From CAYXZP01 sp964469485 (lineage in GTDB: Bacteria > Desulfobacterota > Binatia > UBA1149 > CAYXZP01), in assembly GCA_964469485.1 (NCBI GenBank), contig CAYXZP010000048.1, positions 1 through 17,139 on the forward strand: 17,139 nucleotides of DNA. Direction: 5' to 3'. Made by a program: the position numbers and the translations under genes. This document shows, piece after piece, positions 1 through 6,692 of the stretch (positions are counted from its first letter, which is position 1; every line of letters begins with the position of its first letter). The notes under the pieces are model-generated. The model was not told the DNA's origin, ran no database searches, and saw nothing but the letters and a program-made list of their open reading frames with translations.

Positions 1-69
1 GTACCTGTCAGTGCTGACTGGCTGGCTGTGGTTCTTTGGTTTTCGTTTCGTGCCTGGAGCTTTCGACAC

Positions 70-98
70 TTCCAGATTACTTCCTTCAAAATTATAAT
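70..98 (+). promoter_or_regulatory. Possible sigma-70 type promoter before the dockerin gene
   Basis: A perfect TATAAT -10 hexamer lies at 93-98. A weak -35 match, TTCCAG, lies at 70-75, 17 bases upstream. The surrounding DNA is AT-rich, so a chance match is possible. It sits about 70 bases upstream of the likely start of the dockerin-bearing secreted protein. Confidence 0.3.
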
Positions 99-168
99 AG
101 GTGAAGTCCCTGTGTGGATTCCATGTGTCTATCTTGCTGAATCCAGAACGAAGGGAGATGCAAAAATT

Positions 169-480
169 ATGTGGAGGATGAAGTTGTCATATCAAAACCA
201 CGCCCCATGCTCATTTTTTTTATGTGTGGTTATATTTATTTCCACCACTTTTGTTACAGCAGCAGATGCACCGTTTCGACGAGGTGATGTGAATGACGAT
301 GCCAGCATCGACATCTCGGATCCGATAGTTGTTCTCGGCTATCTGTTCCTCGATGCTCACAACATCGACTGCCTGGACTCCGCCGATACCAATGATGACG
401 GATCGATCGACGTGGGAGATCCGGTCTATTTGCTCGATTACATCTTCTCGGGTGGACCAATGCCTCCCGACCCTGGCCCC
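169..480 (+). CDS. Secreted dockerin-domain protein, 3' part lost (chimeric ORF)
   Basis: The likely start is ATG 169 (or ATG 178), with AAGGGAG at about 151-157 as ribosome binding site. A basic N-terminus, a hydrophobic stretch (CSFFLCVVIFISTTFV) and an AADAP cleavage region form a good Sec signal peptide. The mature part is a dockerin type I domain with two Ca2+-binding loops, DVNDDASIDISD and DTNDDGSIDVGD. Each is followed by a hydrophobic helix ending in GYLF or DYIF. The style resembles dockerins of Planctomycetes secreted proteins. From about position 480 the frame continues to a stop at 835-837, but that part is antisense to alr and does not look like protein sequence. The genuine gene therefore ends at the junction near 469-480. 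Either this is a truncated gene or the join is artificial. Dockerins bind cohesin modules or act as Ca2+-dependent attachment domains. The partner here is unknown. Confidence 0.6.
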
Positions 481-1557
481 CACGCGAGCGACCAGTTCAG
501 ACGGAATGGTCGCCGCCGCCTCGGCCATCTCGGCGGTCGATGGTTCCTCTCCCCACAGCACGGCTTCGGTCCCGACCGCGACATCATTCATCCCCGTAAC
601 GTCGATCATCAAATGGTCCATGCACACCCGGCCGACCACCGGCACCGTGCGGCCGGCGACCACCGCCCGCCCCCTGTTGGAAAGTGCCCGCGGATAACCG
701 TCGGCATAACCGCAACGAAGCGTGGCGATGCGACTCGGGCCCTCGGTGCGGTAGCTGTGCCCATAGCTGATGCCCTCGCCGGCACCAACGTCGGCCACGC
801 GCACTACGGTTGCCGCCAGCGTCATTACCGGGACTAGCCGGGCGCGCCCGGCCAGCGCCGGGTCGGGCAAGAGCCCGTAGAGCATCAGCCCCGGCCTCAC
901 CGAGTCGAGATGCGTCTCGGGCCTGGTCATCACGGCCGCGCTGTTGGCCAGGTGCAGGCGGTGCTCGATGCCGGCCTCCGAGAGCGCGCGGGCGGCCTCG
1001 AGAAGTCCTTCGAGCTGGCCGGCGGTGGTCGGATCGCTCACGCTCTCGGCCTTGGCGAAGTGGGAACACAGGGCCTCGAGCCTGACGCCTTCGGTGGTAA
1101 CGACGAGACGGGCCAACTCGACGGCGCCGGACGCCGCGAGACCGAGACGGCGCATGCCGGTGTCGACCTTTATGTGCACCGCCGTTTGCCGTCGGCCGGC
1201 CCGCGCGGCGCCGGCCAGCGCAACAACCACCTCGGCTTCCTGGGTAACGACCTCGGCCTTGCACGCAACGGCATCGGCGGCTTCCGAGGGCAGGATGCCG
1301 CCGAAAACGATCACGCGAGCATCCGCCGGCAGGGCCGCGAGTGCGCGGGCCTCGGCGATGCTCACGACACCGAAACTGCGGCAACCGGCCTGGTAGAGGC
1401 GTTCAGCAATGCGGGGGGCGCCGTGGCCGTAGGCGTCAGCCTTGACCATTGCGAGAACGGATACACGAGGTCCGACCAGACGCTCGACCTCATGGAGGTT
1501 GGACTCGAGCGCGTCGAGGTCTATCCGTGCTCGCGGAACGCTTGCCGACAAGTCCAT
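220..1557 (-). CDS. alr: Alanine racemase (native part to about 469; 3' end replaced)
   Basis: This PLP enzyme interconverts L- and D-alanine in the cytoplasm, supplying D-Ala for peptidoglycan. ATG at 1557 gives MDLSASVPRARIDLDALESN, the usual fold-type III start. Lys39 in MVKADAYGHG is the PLP lysine and Tyr265 in GEGISYGHSY is the second catalytic base; both numbers coincide with the Geobacillus enzyme. The CMDHLMIDV block and the C-terminal TIPSELVARVGARV are also present. The family normally ends a few residues later with a PR-[IVL]-Y type tail. Here the frame instead runs from about residue 361 into DNA antisense to the dockerin gene and stops only at 220-222, giving 445 residues with a foreign tail of about 80. 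The catalytic part looks complete. The gene is divergent from thiS, with about 100 bases between their starts. I see no strong ribosome binding site. Confidence 0.9.
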   Translation of the reverse strand: MDLSASVPRARIDLDALESNLHEVERLVGPRVSVLAMVKADAYGHGAPRIAERLYQAGCRSFGVVSIAEARALAALPADARVIVFGGILPSEAADAVACKAEVVTQEAEVVVALAGAARAGRRQTAVHIKVDTGMRRLGLAASGAVELARLVVTTEGVRLEALCSHFAKAESVSDPTTAGQLEGLLEAARALSEAGIEHRLHLANSAAVMTRPETHLDSVRPGLMLYGLLPDPALAGRARLVPVMTLAATVVRVADVGAGEGISYGHSYRTEGPSRIATLRCGYADGYPRALSNRGRAVVAGRTVPVVGRVCMDHLMIDVTGMNDVAVGTEAVLWGEEPSTAEMAEAAATIPSELVARVGARVGRHWSTREDVIEQIDRISHVDRSVIIGIGGVQAVDVVSIEEQIAENNYRIRDVDAGIVIHITSSKRCICCCNKSGGNKYNHT

Positions 1558-1656
1558 CGGATACCAATTACGGAGCACCGGTACAACAGGGTCCGGGGGC
1601 CGAAAGGACCCGAAAGCCGCCTTGTAACCGGGGACGGCCGGGGTTAGCGTCGGCCG
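1558..1656. promoter_or_regulatory. Divergent alr / thiS intergenic region
   Basis: These 99 bases separate the alr start from the thiS start and must hold both promoters, although no clear -35/-10 pair is visible. A short inverted repeat, GGGTCC at 1589-1594 and GGACCC at 1606-1611, could form a hairpin in the thiS leader. The conserved CTGAGA and ACC-CTTTGA-like elements of a TPP riboswitch are not present, and there is hardly room for one. Confidence 0.4.
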
Positions 1657-1857
1657 GTGCAGTTGACCGTCAACGGGCGTGCCGAGGACGTGCCGGAGGG
1701 CATCACCCTCGGCGCGCTGGTAGAACAACTCGGGCTGGCCGAGTCCCGGCTCGCCATCGAACTCAATAAAAAGATCGTCGAGCAGGGCCGTTGGAACGCG
1801 GCCCCGCTCAAAGAGGCGGACAGTGTCGAGATCGTCGAATTCGTCGGTGGCGGCTGA
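1657..1857 (+). CDS. thiS: Sulfur-carrier protein ThiS
   Basis: ThiS is the ubiquitin-like sulfur carrier of thiamine thiazole synthesis. Its C-terminal glycine is adenylated by a ThiF-type enzyme, converted to thiocarboxylate, and delivers sulfur to ThiG. The ORF has 66 residues, the normal family size. It starts with GTG at 1657 (MQLTVNGRAEDVPEG) and ends in EFVGGG, so the essential diglycine tail is present. The central LGALVEQLGL and LAIELNKKIV segments fit the beta-grasp fold. It is the first gene of thiS-thiG-thiE, and the likely thiG start lies inside its last codons, which suggests translational coupling. No thiF, thiH or thiO is visible in the window. Confidence 0.93.
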   Translation: MQLTVNGRAEDVPEGITLGALVEQLGLAESRLAIELNKKIVEQGRWNAAPLKEADSVEIVEFVGGG

Positions 1858-2653
1858 GGCCGCCCCTGCCGGCCACGGTGCCGGCGACGGCTGGAAGCTT
1901 GCCGGCAAGAACTTCGGTTCGCGCCTGATAGTCGGCACCGGCAAGTACGCCGACTTCGAACAGACCCGGGCGGCCGTCGAGGCCTCGGGCGCCGAAATAG
2001 TGACAGTCGCACTGCGGCGCGTGAACATAACCGAGGCCGGCAAGGAGAACCTCCTCGACTACATCGACCCGAACCACTACACGATCCTTCCCAACACTGC
2101 CGGCTGTTACACGGCCGAAGACGCCTGCCGCACCTCGCGGCTGGCTCGCGAGGCGGGCATAGGAAAGCTCGTGAAACTCGAGGTCATAGGCGACGAGCGC
2201 ACGCTGTTCCCCGATGTGGCGGCAACGATAGAGGCGGCCGAAATACTCGTCGGCGAAGGTTTCGATGTCCTGCCCTACGTCACCGACGACCCGGTGGCCT
2301 GCAAACGGCTCGAAGAGATCGGTTGCGCGGCGGTGATGCCGTTGGCGGCTCCGATAGGCTCCGGGCTGGGAATCCGCAACCCCCACAACATCCGCATCAT
2401 CCTCGAACAGGCCTCGGTTCCGGTGATCGTGGATGCCGGCGTCGGAACGGCCTCCGACGCTTCGGTTGCCATGGAGATGGGCTGCACGGCCGTTCTCATG
2501 AACACGGCCATCGCTGGCGCCGAAGATCCGCTCCTGATGGCCGAGGCCATGCGCTTGGCTGTCGATGCCGGCCGCAAGGCTTACACGGCCGGTCGCATAG
2601 CGAGAAAGGCTTACGCCACGGCCTCCTCCCCGCTAGACGACCTCATAGAATAA
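1847..2653 (+). CDS. thiG: Thiazole synthase ThiG
   Basis: ThiG makes the thiazole phosphate carboxylate of thiamine from deoxyxylulose 5-phosphate, dehydroglycine and ThiS thiocarboxylate. The protein is a TIM barrel. The conserved core begins with WKLAGKNFGSRLIVGTGKY. Lys110 in KLVKLEVIGD is the Schiff-base lysine. MPLAAPIGSGLGIRNP and VIVDAGVGTASDASVAMEMG are the phosphate- and substrate-binding loops. GTG 1847 gives 268 residues and overlaps the thiS stop by 11 bases. GTG 1823 in the same frame is the alternative. No in-frame ATG, GTG or TTG lies closer to the conserved core, so a short Ala/Gly-rich extension precedes it. By my count 10 of its 19 isoleucines use AUA, which is odd for GC-rich DNA. 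Confidence 0.95.
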   Translation: MAAEAAPAGHGAGDGWKLAGKNFGSRLIVGTGKYADFEQTRAAVEASGAEIVTVALRRVNITEAGKENLLDYIDPNHYTILPNTAGCYTAEDACRTSRLAREAGIGKLVKLEVIGDERTLFPDVAATIEAAEILVGEGFDVLPYVTDDPVACKRLEEIGCAAVMPLAAPIGSGLGIRNPHNIRIILEQASVPVIVDAGVGTASDASVAMEMGCTAVLMNTAIAGAEDPLLMAEAMRLAVDAGRKAYTAGRIARKAYATASSPLDDLIE

Positions 2654-2681
2654 GACGGCCCCCTCGGCCCCCAGGCTACCC

Positions 2682-2693
2682 GAGGCCCGCCTG
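2682..2693 (+). promoter_or_regulatory. Ribosome binding site and CTG start that decide the thiE start
   Basis: GAGG at 2682-2685 is followed, after five bases, by CTG at 2691-2693. This is the only start-like codon upstream of the conserved ITDD segment in an otherwise start-free frame. Confidence 0.4.
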
Positions 2694-3305
2694 ACCGTCA
2701 TCACCGACGACGCGCTCGGGGAGAGCGAACTCATCGCTAGCGTTACCGCGGCCCTAGCCGGCGGTTGCCGCCTGATCCAACTTCGCCGGCGCCAGACACC
2801 GGCCGGTGCCCTGTTCGAGCTGGCCTGCAGACTGCGACGCCTGACACGAGAGCACGAGGCTCTTCTTATGGTGAACGACCGCGTCGACATTGCGCTCGAG
2901 GCACAAGCCGACGGCGTCCACCTGCCCGCGGCCGCTATGAAGGCGTCCGCCGTGCGGCGTATCACCGGTCCCGGCCTCTTGGTCGGACGCTCTGTGCATT
3001 CCCTCGAGGAGATCGATGCGCTTTTGCAGGAAGAGGTCGACTACGTGCATTTCGGCCCTGTTTACGAGACGGATTCCAAACGAACGTTCGGTAGGCCACA
3101 GGGTGTGCACAAACTCGGCGAGGCCGTGATCCGGGCCGGCGACATGCCCGTCCTGGCCGTGGGCGGGATAGACTCGGGCAAGGCCAAAGAGATCGTGGCA
3201 AGCGGCGCCTGGGGCGCCGCCGTCATCGGCGCGGTGGCCGGGGCAACCAACCCCGAGGCCGAGACCGCGGCCTTGGTGGCCGCTCTGGCCGGGGCCGCCT
3301 GCTAG
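2691..3305 (+). CDS. thiE: Thiamine-phosphate synthase / TenI-like protein with apparent CTG start
   Basis: ThiE/TenI-family TIM barrel. ThiE joins HMP pyrophosphate and thiazole phosphate to give thiamine phosphate, whereas TenI isomerises the thiazole. Visible family blocks are LTVITDDALG at the N-terminus, GGCRLIQLR, MVNDRVDIAL, ADGVHLP, GRSVHSLEE, FGPVYETDSK and VLAVGGI. The frame opens after the TAG at 2646-2648 and contains no ATG, GTG or TTG until the internal ATG 2868, which would delete about 60 conserved residues. CTG 2691, preceded by GAGG at 2682-2685, fits best and gives 204 residues. The usual REK of ThiE is RRR here, and the TenI catalytic histidine (FGHV) is proline (FGPV). 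ThiE is therefore favoured, with TenI-like features in GRSVHS and ETDSK. Gene order after thiSG supports a thiamine role. The stop lies inside a CTAG shared with the opposing gene. Confidence 0.8.
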   Translation: MTVITDDALGESELIASVTAALAGGCRLIQLRRRQTPAGALFELACRLRRLTREHEALLMVNDRVDIALEAQADGVHLPAAAMKASAVRRITGPGLLVGRSVHSLEEIDALLQEEVDYVHFGPVYETDSKRTFGRPQGVHKLGEAVIRAGDMPVLAVGGIDSGKAKEIVASGAWGAAVIGAVAGATNPEAETAALVAALAGAAC

Positions 3306-3580
3306 TGGACCGTATGTTCGGGGCTGTCGAGAACCCCTAGAACGGTAAGGCAATCCATGCCCGCGCTCAGGTGGTAGAGGACGAACCACTCGCCCACCGG
3401 CAGGAAGTAACAGCCCTTTGCACCGTCCAGCATTACCGCAGCAGCAGGCTGCGGATCCTCGGCAAGATCGAGAATGGCCTGGCTGATCGTGTCGGTCACG
3501 GACCTGGGAACCATCTCTATCTCCCTGTAGGCGCTGTAGGTCATGGCAAGTTCGAGTTCGGTTTCTATCGTGCCTTGCAT
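3302..3580 (-). CDS. Solitary RelE/ParE-like small protein
   Basis: ATG 3580 is preceded on its strand by a perfect AAGGAGG (3588-3594) with a 7-base spacer, the best ribosome binding site in the window. The product has 92 residues. The second half, from VTDTISQAILDLAEDPQP through MLDGAKGCYFLPVGEWFVLYHL to LTVLGVL, follows the RelE/ParE layout of helix, DP turn, small-domain G-x-Y-x-x-x-VG strand and final beta strands. The basic residues usual in YRLRVGDYRVVY are changed (YFLPVGEWFVLY), so RNase or gyrase toxicity is doubtful. No antitoxin-like gene adjoins it. Its stop overlaps the thiE stop. Assignment is by pattern only. It could be an inactive toxin relative or an unrelated small protein. 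Confidence 0.6.
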   Translation of the reverse strand: MQGTIETELELAMTYSAYREIEMVPRSVTDTISQAILDLAEDPQPAAAVMLDGAKGCYFLPVGEWFVLYHLSAGMDCLTVLGVLDSPEHTVH

Positions 3581-3587
3581 GAGTTTT

Positions 3588-3594
3588 CCTCCTT
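3588..3594 (-). promoter_or_regulatory. Strong Shine-Dalgarno sequence of the RelE-like gene
   Basis: On the minus strand this reads AAGGAGG, a perfect match to the anti-Shine-Dalgarno sequence, seven bases before ATG 3580. It selects this start over upstream in-frame ATGs. Confidence 0.75.
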
Positions 3595-3659
3595 GGCCTT
3601 CTGACATGGATATAAGCAAAGGCCATGCCAAGTTCGGGCACGGCTTATGCCCGCAAAAC

Positions 3660-3720
3660 TCGGCCCCCGCCCCCTTTTCCCCGTTCGGGGGTCAGGCGCA
3701 GCCCCGCAAGGGAAGTCCGA
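3660..3720. promoter_or_regulatory. C/G-rich palindrome cluster upstream of dinG (copy A)
   Basis: This lies in the 277-base divergent region between the RelE-like gene and dinG. It contains a run of C tracts, the hairpin CCCC-GTTC-GGGG at 3679-3690, a second small hairpin CCC-GCAA-GGG at 3703-3712, then GGGAAGTCCGAGTATCC from 3710. A similar order of C tract, CCCC-RTTC-GGGG hairpin and GGGAA(A)GTCC with a following A/T-rich TATCC or TATACC is seen at 14817-14900. The pattern suggests a shared regulatory site or small dispersed repeat. The rest of 3581-3857 shows only a weak hairpin (3636-3652) and an AT-richer stretch near 3765-3820 that may hold the dinG promoter. Confidence 0.35.
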
Positions 3721-3857
3721 GTATCCACTATTCGACCAGGGCCCAGGCAATGACCTGACGGTAATAGAATCGCTTGCTGCGTCGCGTTATAACGGACGTA
3801 TCATAAGCACAGCTGACCACGGTAGCCTCCGATATGGGGCTCATGTAGCAAGGCCCC

Positions 3858-6686
3858 ATGCAGGACGGCGCCGCACGTTTCCACGACGAACTACCGCTCA
3901 CGGCCGTTGGTCCCTCGACCTTCGAGGTCGATAACGAGGCGCTCGGCCTCGACCCCGAGGCCCTGGCCCTGTTGCTTCGTCAAGGCCCGCTCTGCTTCGT
4001 CGACCTCGAGGCCACCGGGCTCGACGCGGCCACCGAGGGCCTGATCGAGGTCGGCGCGGTGCTGGTCGAGCCCGGCTCCGACCGGGCCACGGTGCTGTCG
4101 AGCTTCGTGCATACCGACCGCGAATTGCCTCCTTTCATACAGCGGCTTACCGGCATCAGCGCCGCCGACCTGACCGGCGCGCCTGAACATGGGGAGGTTG
4201 CGGCGCGCCTCGACACCTTCATCGGGGAAACCCCGGTTGTGGCGCACAACACCGGCTTCGAGGGGCGCTGGCTGACCGAGCGCGTCAACCGCCGCTTTGC
4301 CGAACACCGCTTCCTCGACACGGTCGAACTGCTGGCCTTGGTCTATCCCGACAGCCGCAACATGAAGCTCGACACCTTCTGCCGCGACAAGCTCGGGCGC
4401 CGTGAGCGCCACCGCGCCCTCGACGACGCGCTCGACACGCTGCGCCTTACCGTCGAGGTCATCGCGGAGGCCGGCCGTGGCAGCACCCGGGCGGCCAACG
4501 CGCACCGCGCAATGCGCATGTACCGTCCGTCCTCGCCGTGGCTCGAGCGCGTCCAAGAACTGCCGAGCCCCGGCACGGTTTCGGACCAAAGCCCGGCTAC
4601 GGCGGCCAGCCAGACCGAAGAGCTGGCGCCGGTCGGCCTCGACCTCGAGGCCATCATCGCGCGCTTGTCGGATACCGAGGCGGCCGGACGGCTCATACCG
4701 GGCTACCAGGCGCGCCCGGGACAACTGCGCATGGTGCGCTCGGCCTACGAATCCTTCATGGGCACGGGGGGCAAGAGCGTGCGAGTGAGAGAGGCCGGCA
4801 CCGGGATCGGCAAGACGCTTGCCTACCTGGCCGTGGCGATACCCTTTGCGCGAGAGAGCCGGGAGCCCGTGATCATCTCGACCTCGAGCAAGCTCCTGCA
4901 GACCCAACTCATAGAGAAGGACATTCCGGCGGCCGCCCGGCTGCTCGGCTACGCCGACCTCCGCTTCACCTCCATGAAGGGCCGCGCCAACTATCTATGC
5001 CGCTCTAAGCTCGACGGCTTCCTCGATGAACAGGCGATGTCGGTGCCGCCCCCCGACTCCTTTCCCGTAGCCCTGCTCTCGGCCTTCGCCAACACGAGCG
5101 GCCACGGCGAGGTCGATCGCATCCCCGGCGTGCTTTACCAGATCCATCCCGAGCTCGAGCGCCACCGCCGCGAGGTGACAAGTGCGGATGCCGGCGAGTG
5201 CTCGCGTCAAACCTGCCATTCTATCCACGCCGACTGCGTCTTCCGGCGGGCGCGCGAACGGCTCGAGGGCGCCGAGCTTGCCGTGGTCAACCACGATCTG
5301 TTGCTGCGCTGGCCGCCCGACTATCCGGCCACCACGCGTCTCATCGTCGACGAGGTCCACGAGCTTTCCGAACGTGCCGACGCGGCCTATGCGCGCAAGG
5401 TCGAAGCGATCGAGATCCTGCACAGGATCGACGCTACCGTGGGCGACCGTTCCAAGAGCAAGGCTCGCCAAGACGAATCCCTGGTGGATGCCGGACGCAG
5501 GGCACGCGCGCTGGTGTCGGCCGTTGGAGCGGAAGCTCGCGTGCTGGTCGGCGGCGAGGAACCCGAAGGCCAGGCCTGGCGGGATGAACTCGCTCTACCG
5601 GACGACGACAGCGGCTCGGCGTGGAAGGAACTCATCGACGCCTCACTCGAATTGGCCTCGGCACTGGACACGCTGGCACGCGGGCTGGCCGAGATGGCCG
5701 ATAGCGACGAGAGTCCCGAGAGCGGGGCGGCCGAGGTCTTCGCGGATGCCGCCGGCCTGCTCTCGAGCAGCTTTCCCCGGCCGCCGTCGGCCCTGGTCGT
5801 GCGCTTCCGCGGCCTTGCCCGCCGCAGCGCCGAGGCCTGGCGCTTGGTGGCCACACCGGTGTCGCCGGCCGCCGACTTCCAGCTCAACGTGCTCGACCAG
5901 GCCGAGACCTTCTTCGGGACCTCGGCGACCCTGGCCATCGGCGAGGACATCGGCGGCTCGCTCGGCCCTCTCGAACTGGCCGAACGCTCATCGGGCCGGT
6001 TCCTACAGGAACCATCGGTGCCGAGCCCCTTCGATTTCGAGAGCAACCTGGAGATCATCTTCATAAGCGACCGTGCCGACCACAGCCGGCTCGTCGCAAA
6101 GACCGTAACCGCGCTCGAGGTGGTCGCCAGCCGTCTCGGCGGCCGCACGCTCGGTCTTTTCACCAGTCGCGACCGCCTGTCCACAACAACCGATATTCTC
6201 GACCACAGGCTTCGGGACAAAGGCATATCCGTGATCGCGCCGACCAGCGGCAACGCCGACCCCCATGATCTGGTGCGAAGCTTCATGGAGACCGAGCGCT
6301 CGGTGCTGCTCGGTTCGCGCGCCTTCTGGCAGGGGATAGATATTCCAGGAGCGAGCTGTCAGGCCCTGGTGATCGAGAAACTGCCCTTCGACGTTCCGAG
6401 CGACCCGCTGCTCCTGCGGCGCGGCAAGATCATCGAAGAGGATGGCGGCAACGGTTTCATCGACTTCACGCTTCCGCGCATGCTGCTGCGGCTCAAACAG
6501 ATGATCGGCCGGCTCATACGAACGCCGACGGACAAGGGCATAGTCGTCATAGTCGAACCGAGGACCGAGAAACGTTATTTCAACCGGCTCGCCGACGCGC
6601 TCCCACCGGGTGCACGCCAGAGGAAGATCCCGCTCGCCGATCTCGGAGATTACGTGGACGAGTTTGCCCGGCGCATCGGGCTGTGA
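3858..6686 (+). CDS. dinG: DinG-type helicase with N-terminal DEDDh exonuclease
   Basis: 942 residues, the size of the long Firmicute-type DinG rather than E. coli DinG (about 716). Residues 44-200 form a DnaQ-like DEDDh exonuclease: D49/E51 in FVDLEATGL, HN(131)TGFE(135)GRWL, and H185/D190 in HRALDD. The ExoII aspartate is replaced by Glu135. The rest is an XPD/DinG superfamily 2 helicase. It has Walker A GTGIGKT (Lys319), DEVH box D498-H501, TSATL, FWQGIDIPG and motif VI QMIGRLIR (881-888). Cysteines 381, 448, 453 and 460 have spacing close to the E. coli DinG 4Fe-4S ligands. B. subtilis DinG lacks the cluster, so this protein combines both features. A role in unwinding or trimming damaged, R-loop or replication-fork DNA is inferred. 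The ribosome binding site is weak. The stop is six bases from the convergent rmuC stop. Confidence 0.93.
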   Translation: MQDGAARFHDELPLTAVGPSTFEVDNEALGLDPEALALLLRQGPLCFVDLEATGLDAATEGLIEVGAVLVEPGSDRATVLSSFVHTDRELPPFIQRLTGISAADLTGAPEHGEVAARLDTFIGETPVVAHNTGFEGRWLTERVNRRFAEHRFLDTVELLALVYPDSRNMKLDTFCRDKLGRRERHRALDDALDTLRLTVEVIAEAGRGSTRAANAHRAMRMYRPSSPWLERVQELPSPGTVSDQSPATAASQTEELAPVGLDLEAIIARLSDTEAAGRLIPGYQARPGQLRMVRSAYESFMGTGGKSVRVREAGTGIGKTLAYLAVAIPFARESREPVIISTSSKLLQTQLIEKDIPAAARLLGYADLRFTSMKGRANYLCRSKLDGFLDEQAMSVPPPDSFPVALLSAFANTSGHGEVDRIPGVLYQIHPELERHRREVTSADAGECSRQTCHSIHADCVFRRARERLEGAELAVVNHDLLLRWPPDYPATTRLIVDEVHELSERADAAYARKVEAIEILHRIDATVGDRSKSKARQDESLVDAGRRARALVSAVGAEARVLVGGEEPEGQAWRDELALPDDDSGSAWKELIDASLELASALDTLARGLAEMADSDESPESGAAEVFADAAGLLSSSFPRPPSALVVRFRGLARRSAEAWRLVATPVSPAADFQLNVLDQAETFFGTSATLAIGEDIGGSLGPLELAERSSGRFLQEPSVPSPFDFESNLEIIFISDRADHSRLVAKTVTALEVVASRLGGRTLGLFTSRDRLSTTTDILDHRLRDKGISVIAPTSGNADPHDLVRSFMETERSVLLGSRAFWQGIDIPGASCQALVIEKLPFDVPSDPLLLRRGKIIEEDGGNGFIDFTLPRMLLRLKQMIGRLIRTPTDKGIVVIVEPRTEKRYFNRLADALPPGARQRKIPLADLGDYVDEFARRIGL

Positions 6687-6692
6687 CCGGCC

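Noticed and set aside
220..460. C-terminal extension of alanine racemase as a new domain
   Set aside because: The tail is the antisense reading of a recognisable dockerin coding sequence, so it is a by-product of the junction and not a domain.
910..1647. Long + strand open frame opposite alr
   Set aside because: It is antisense to a clearly conserved alanine racemase with catalytic residues in place. High GC gives long shadow frames, and its translation shows no family pattern.
1558..1656. TPP riboswitch in the thiS leader
   Set aside because: No CTGAGA-type core or the second conserved helix elements were found, and the 99-base gap also has to serve alr.
3302..3857. Toxin-antitoxin pair around the RelE-like gene
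   Set aside because: No antitoxin-like frame with a ribosome binding site is present upstream or downstream on the same strand. The neighbours are thiE and dinG.
3647..3934. Short + strand frame covering the dinG upstream region
   Set aside because: Proline/arginine-rich shadow sequence from C-rich DNA that overlaps the true dinG start, with no ribosome binding site.
3858..6686. DinG as part of a type IV CRISPR or phage-defence system
   Set aside because: No csf genes, CRISPR repeats or other defence genes are nearby. The exonuclease fusion and housekeeping context indicate chromosomal DinG.
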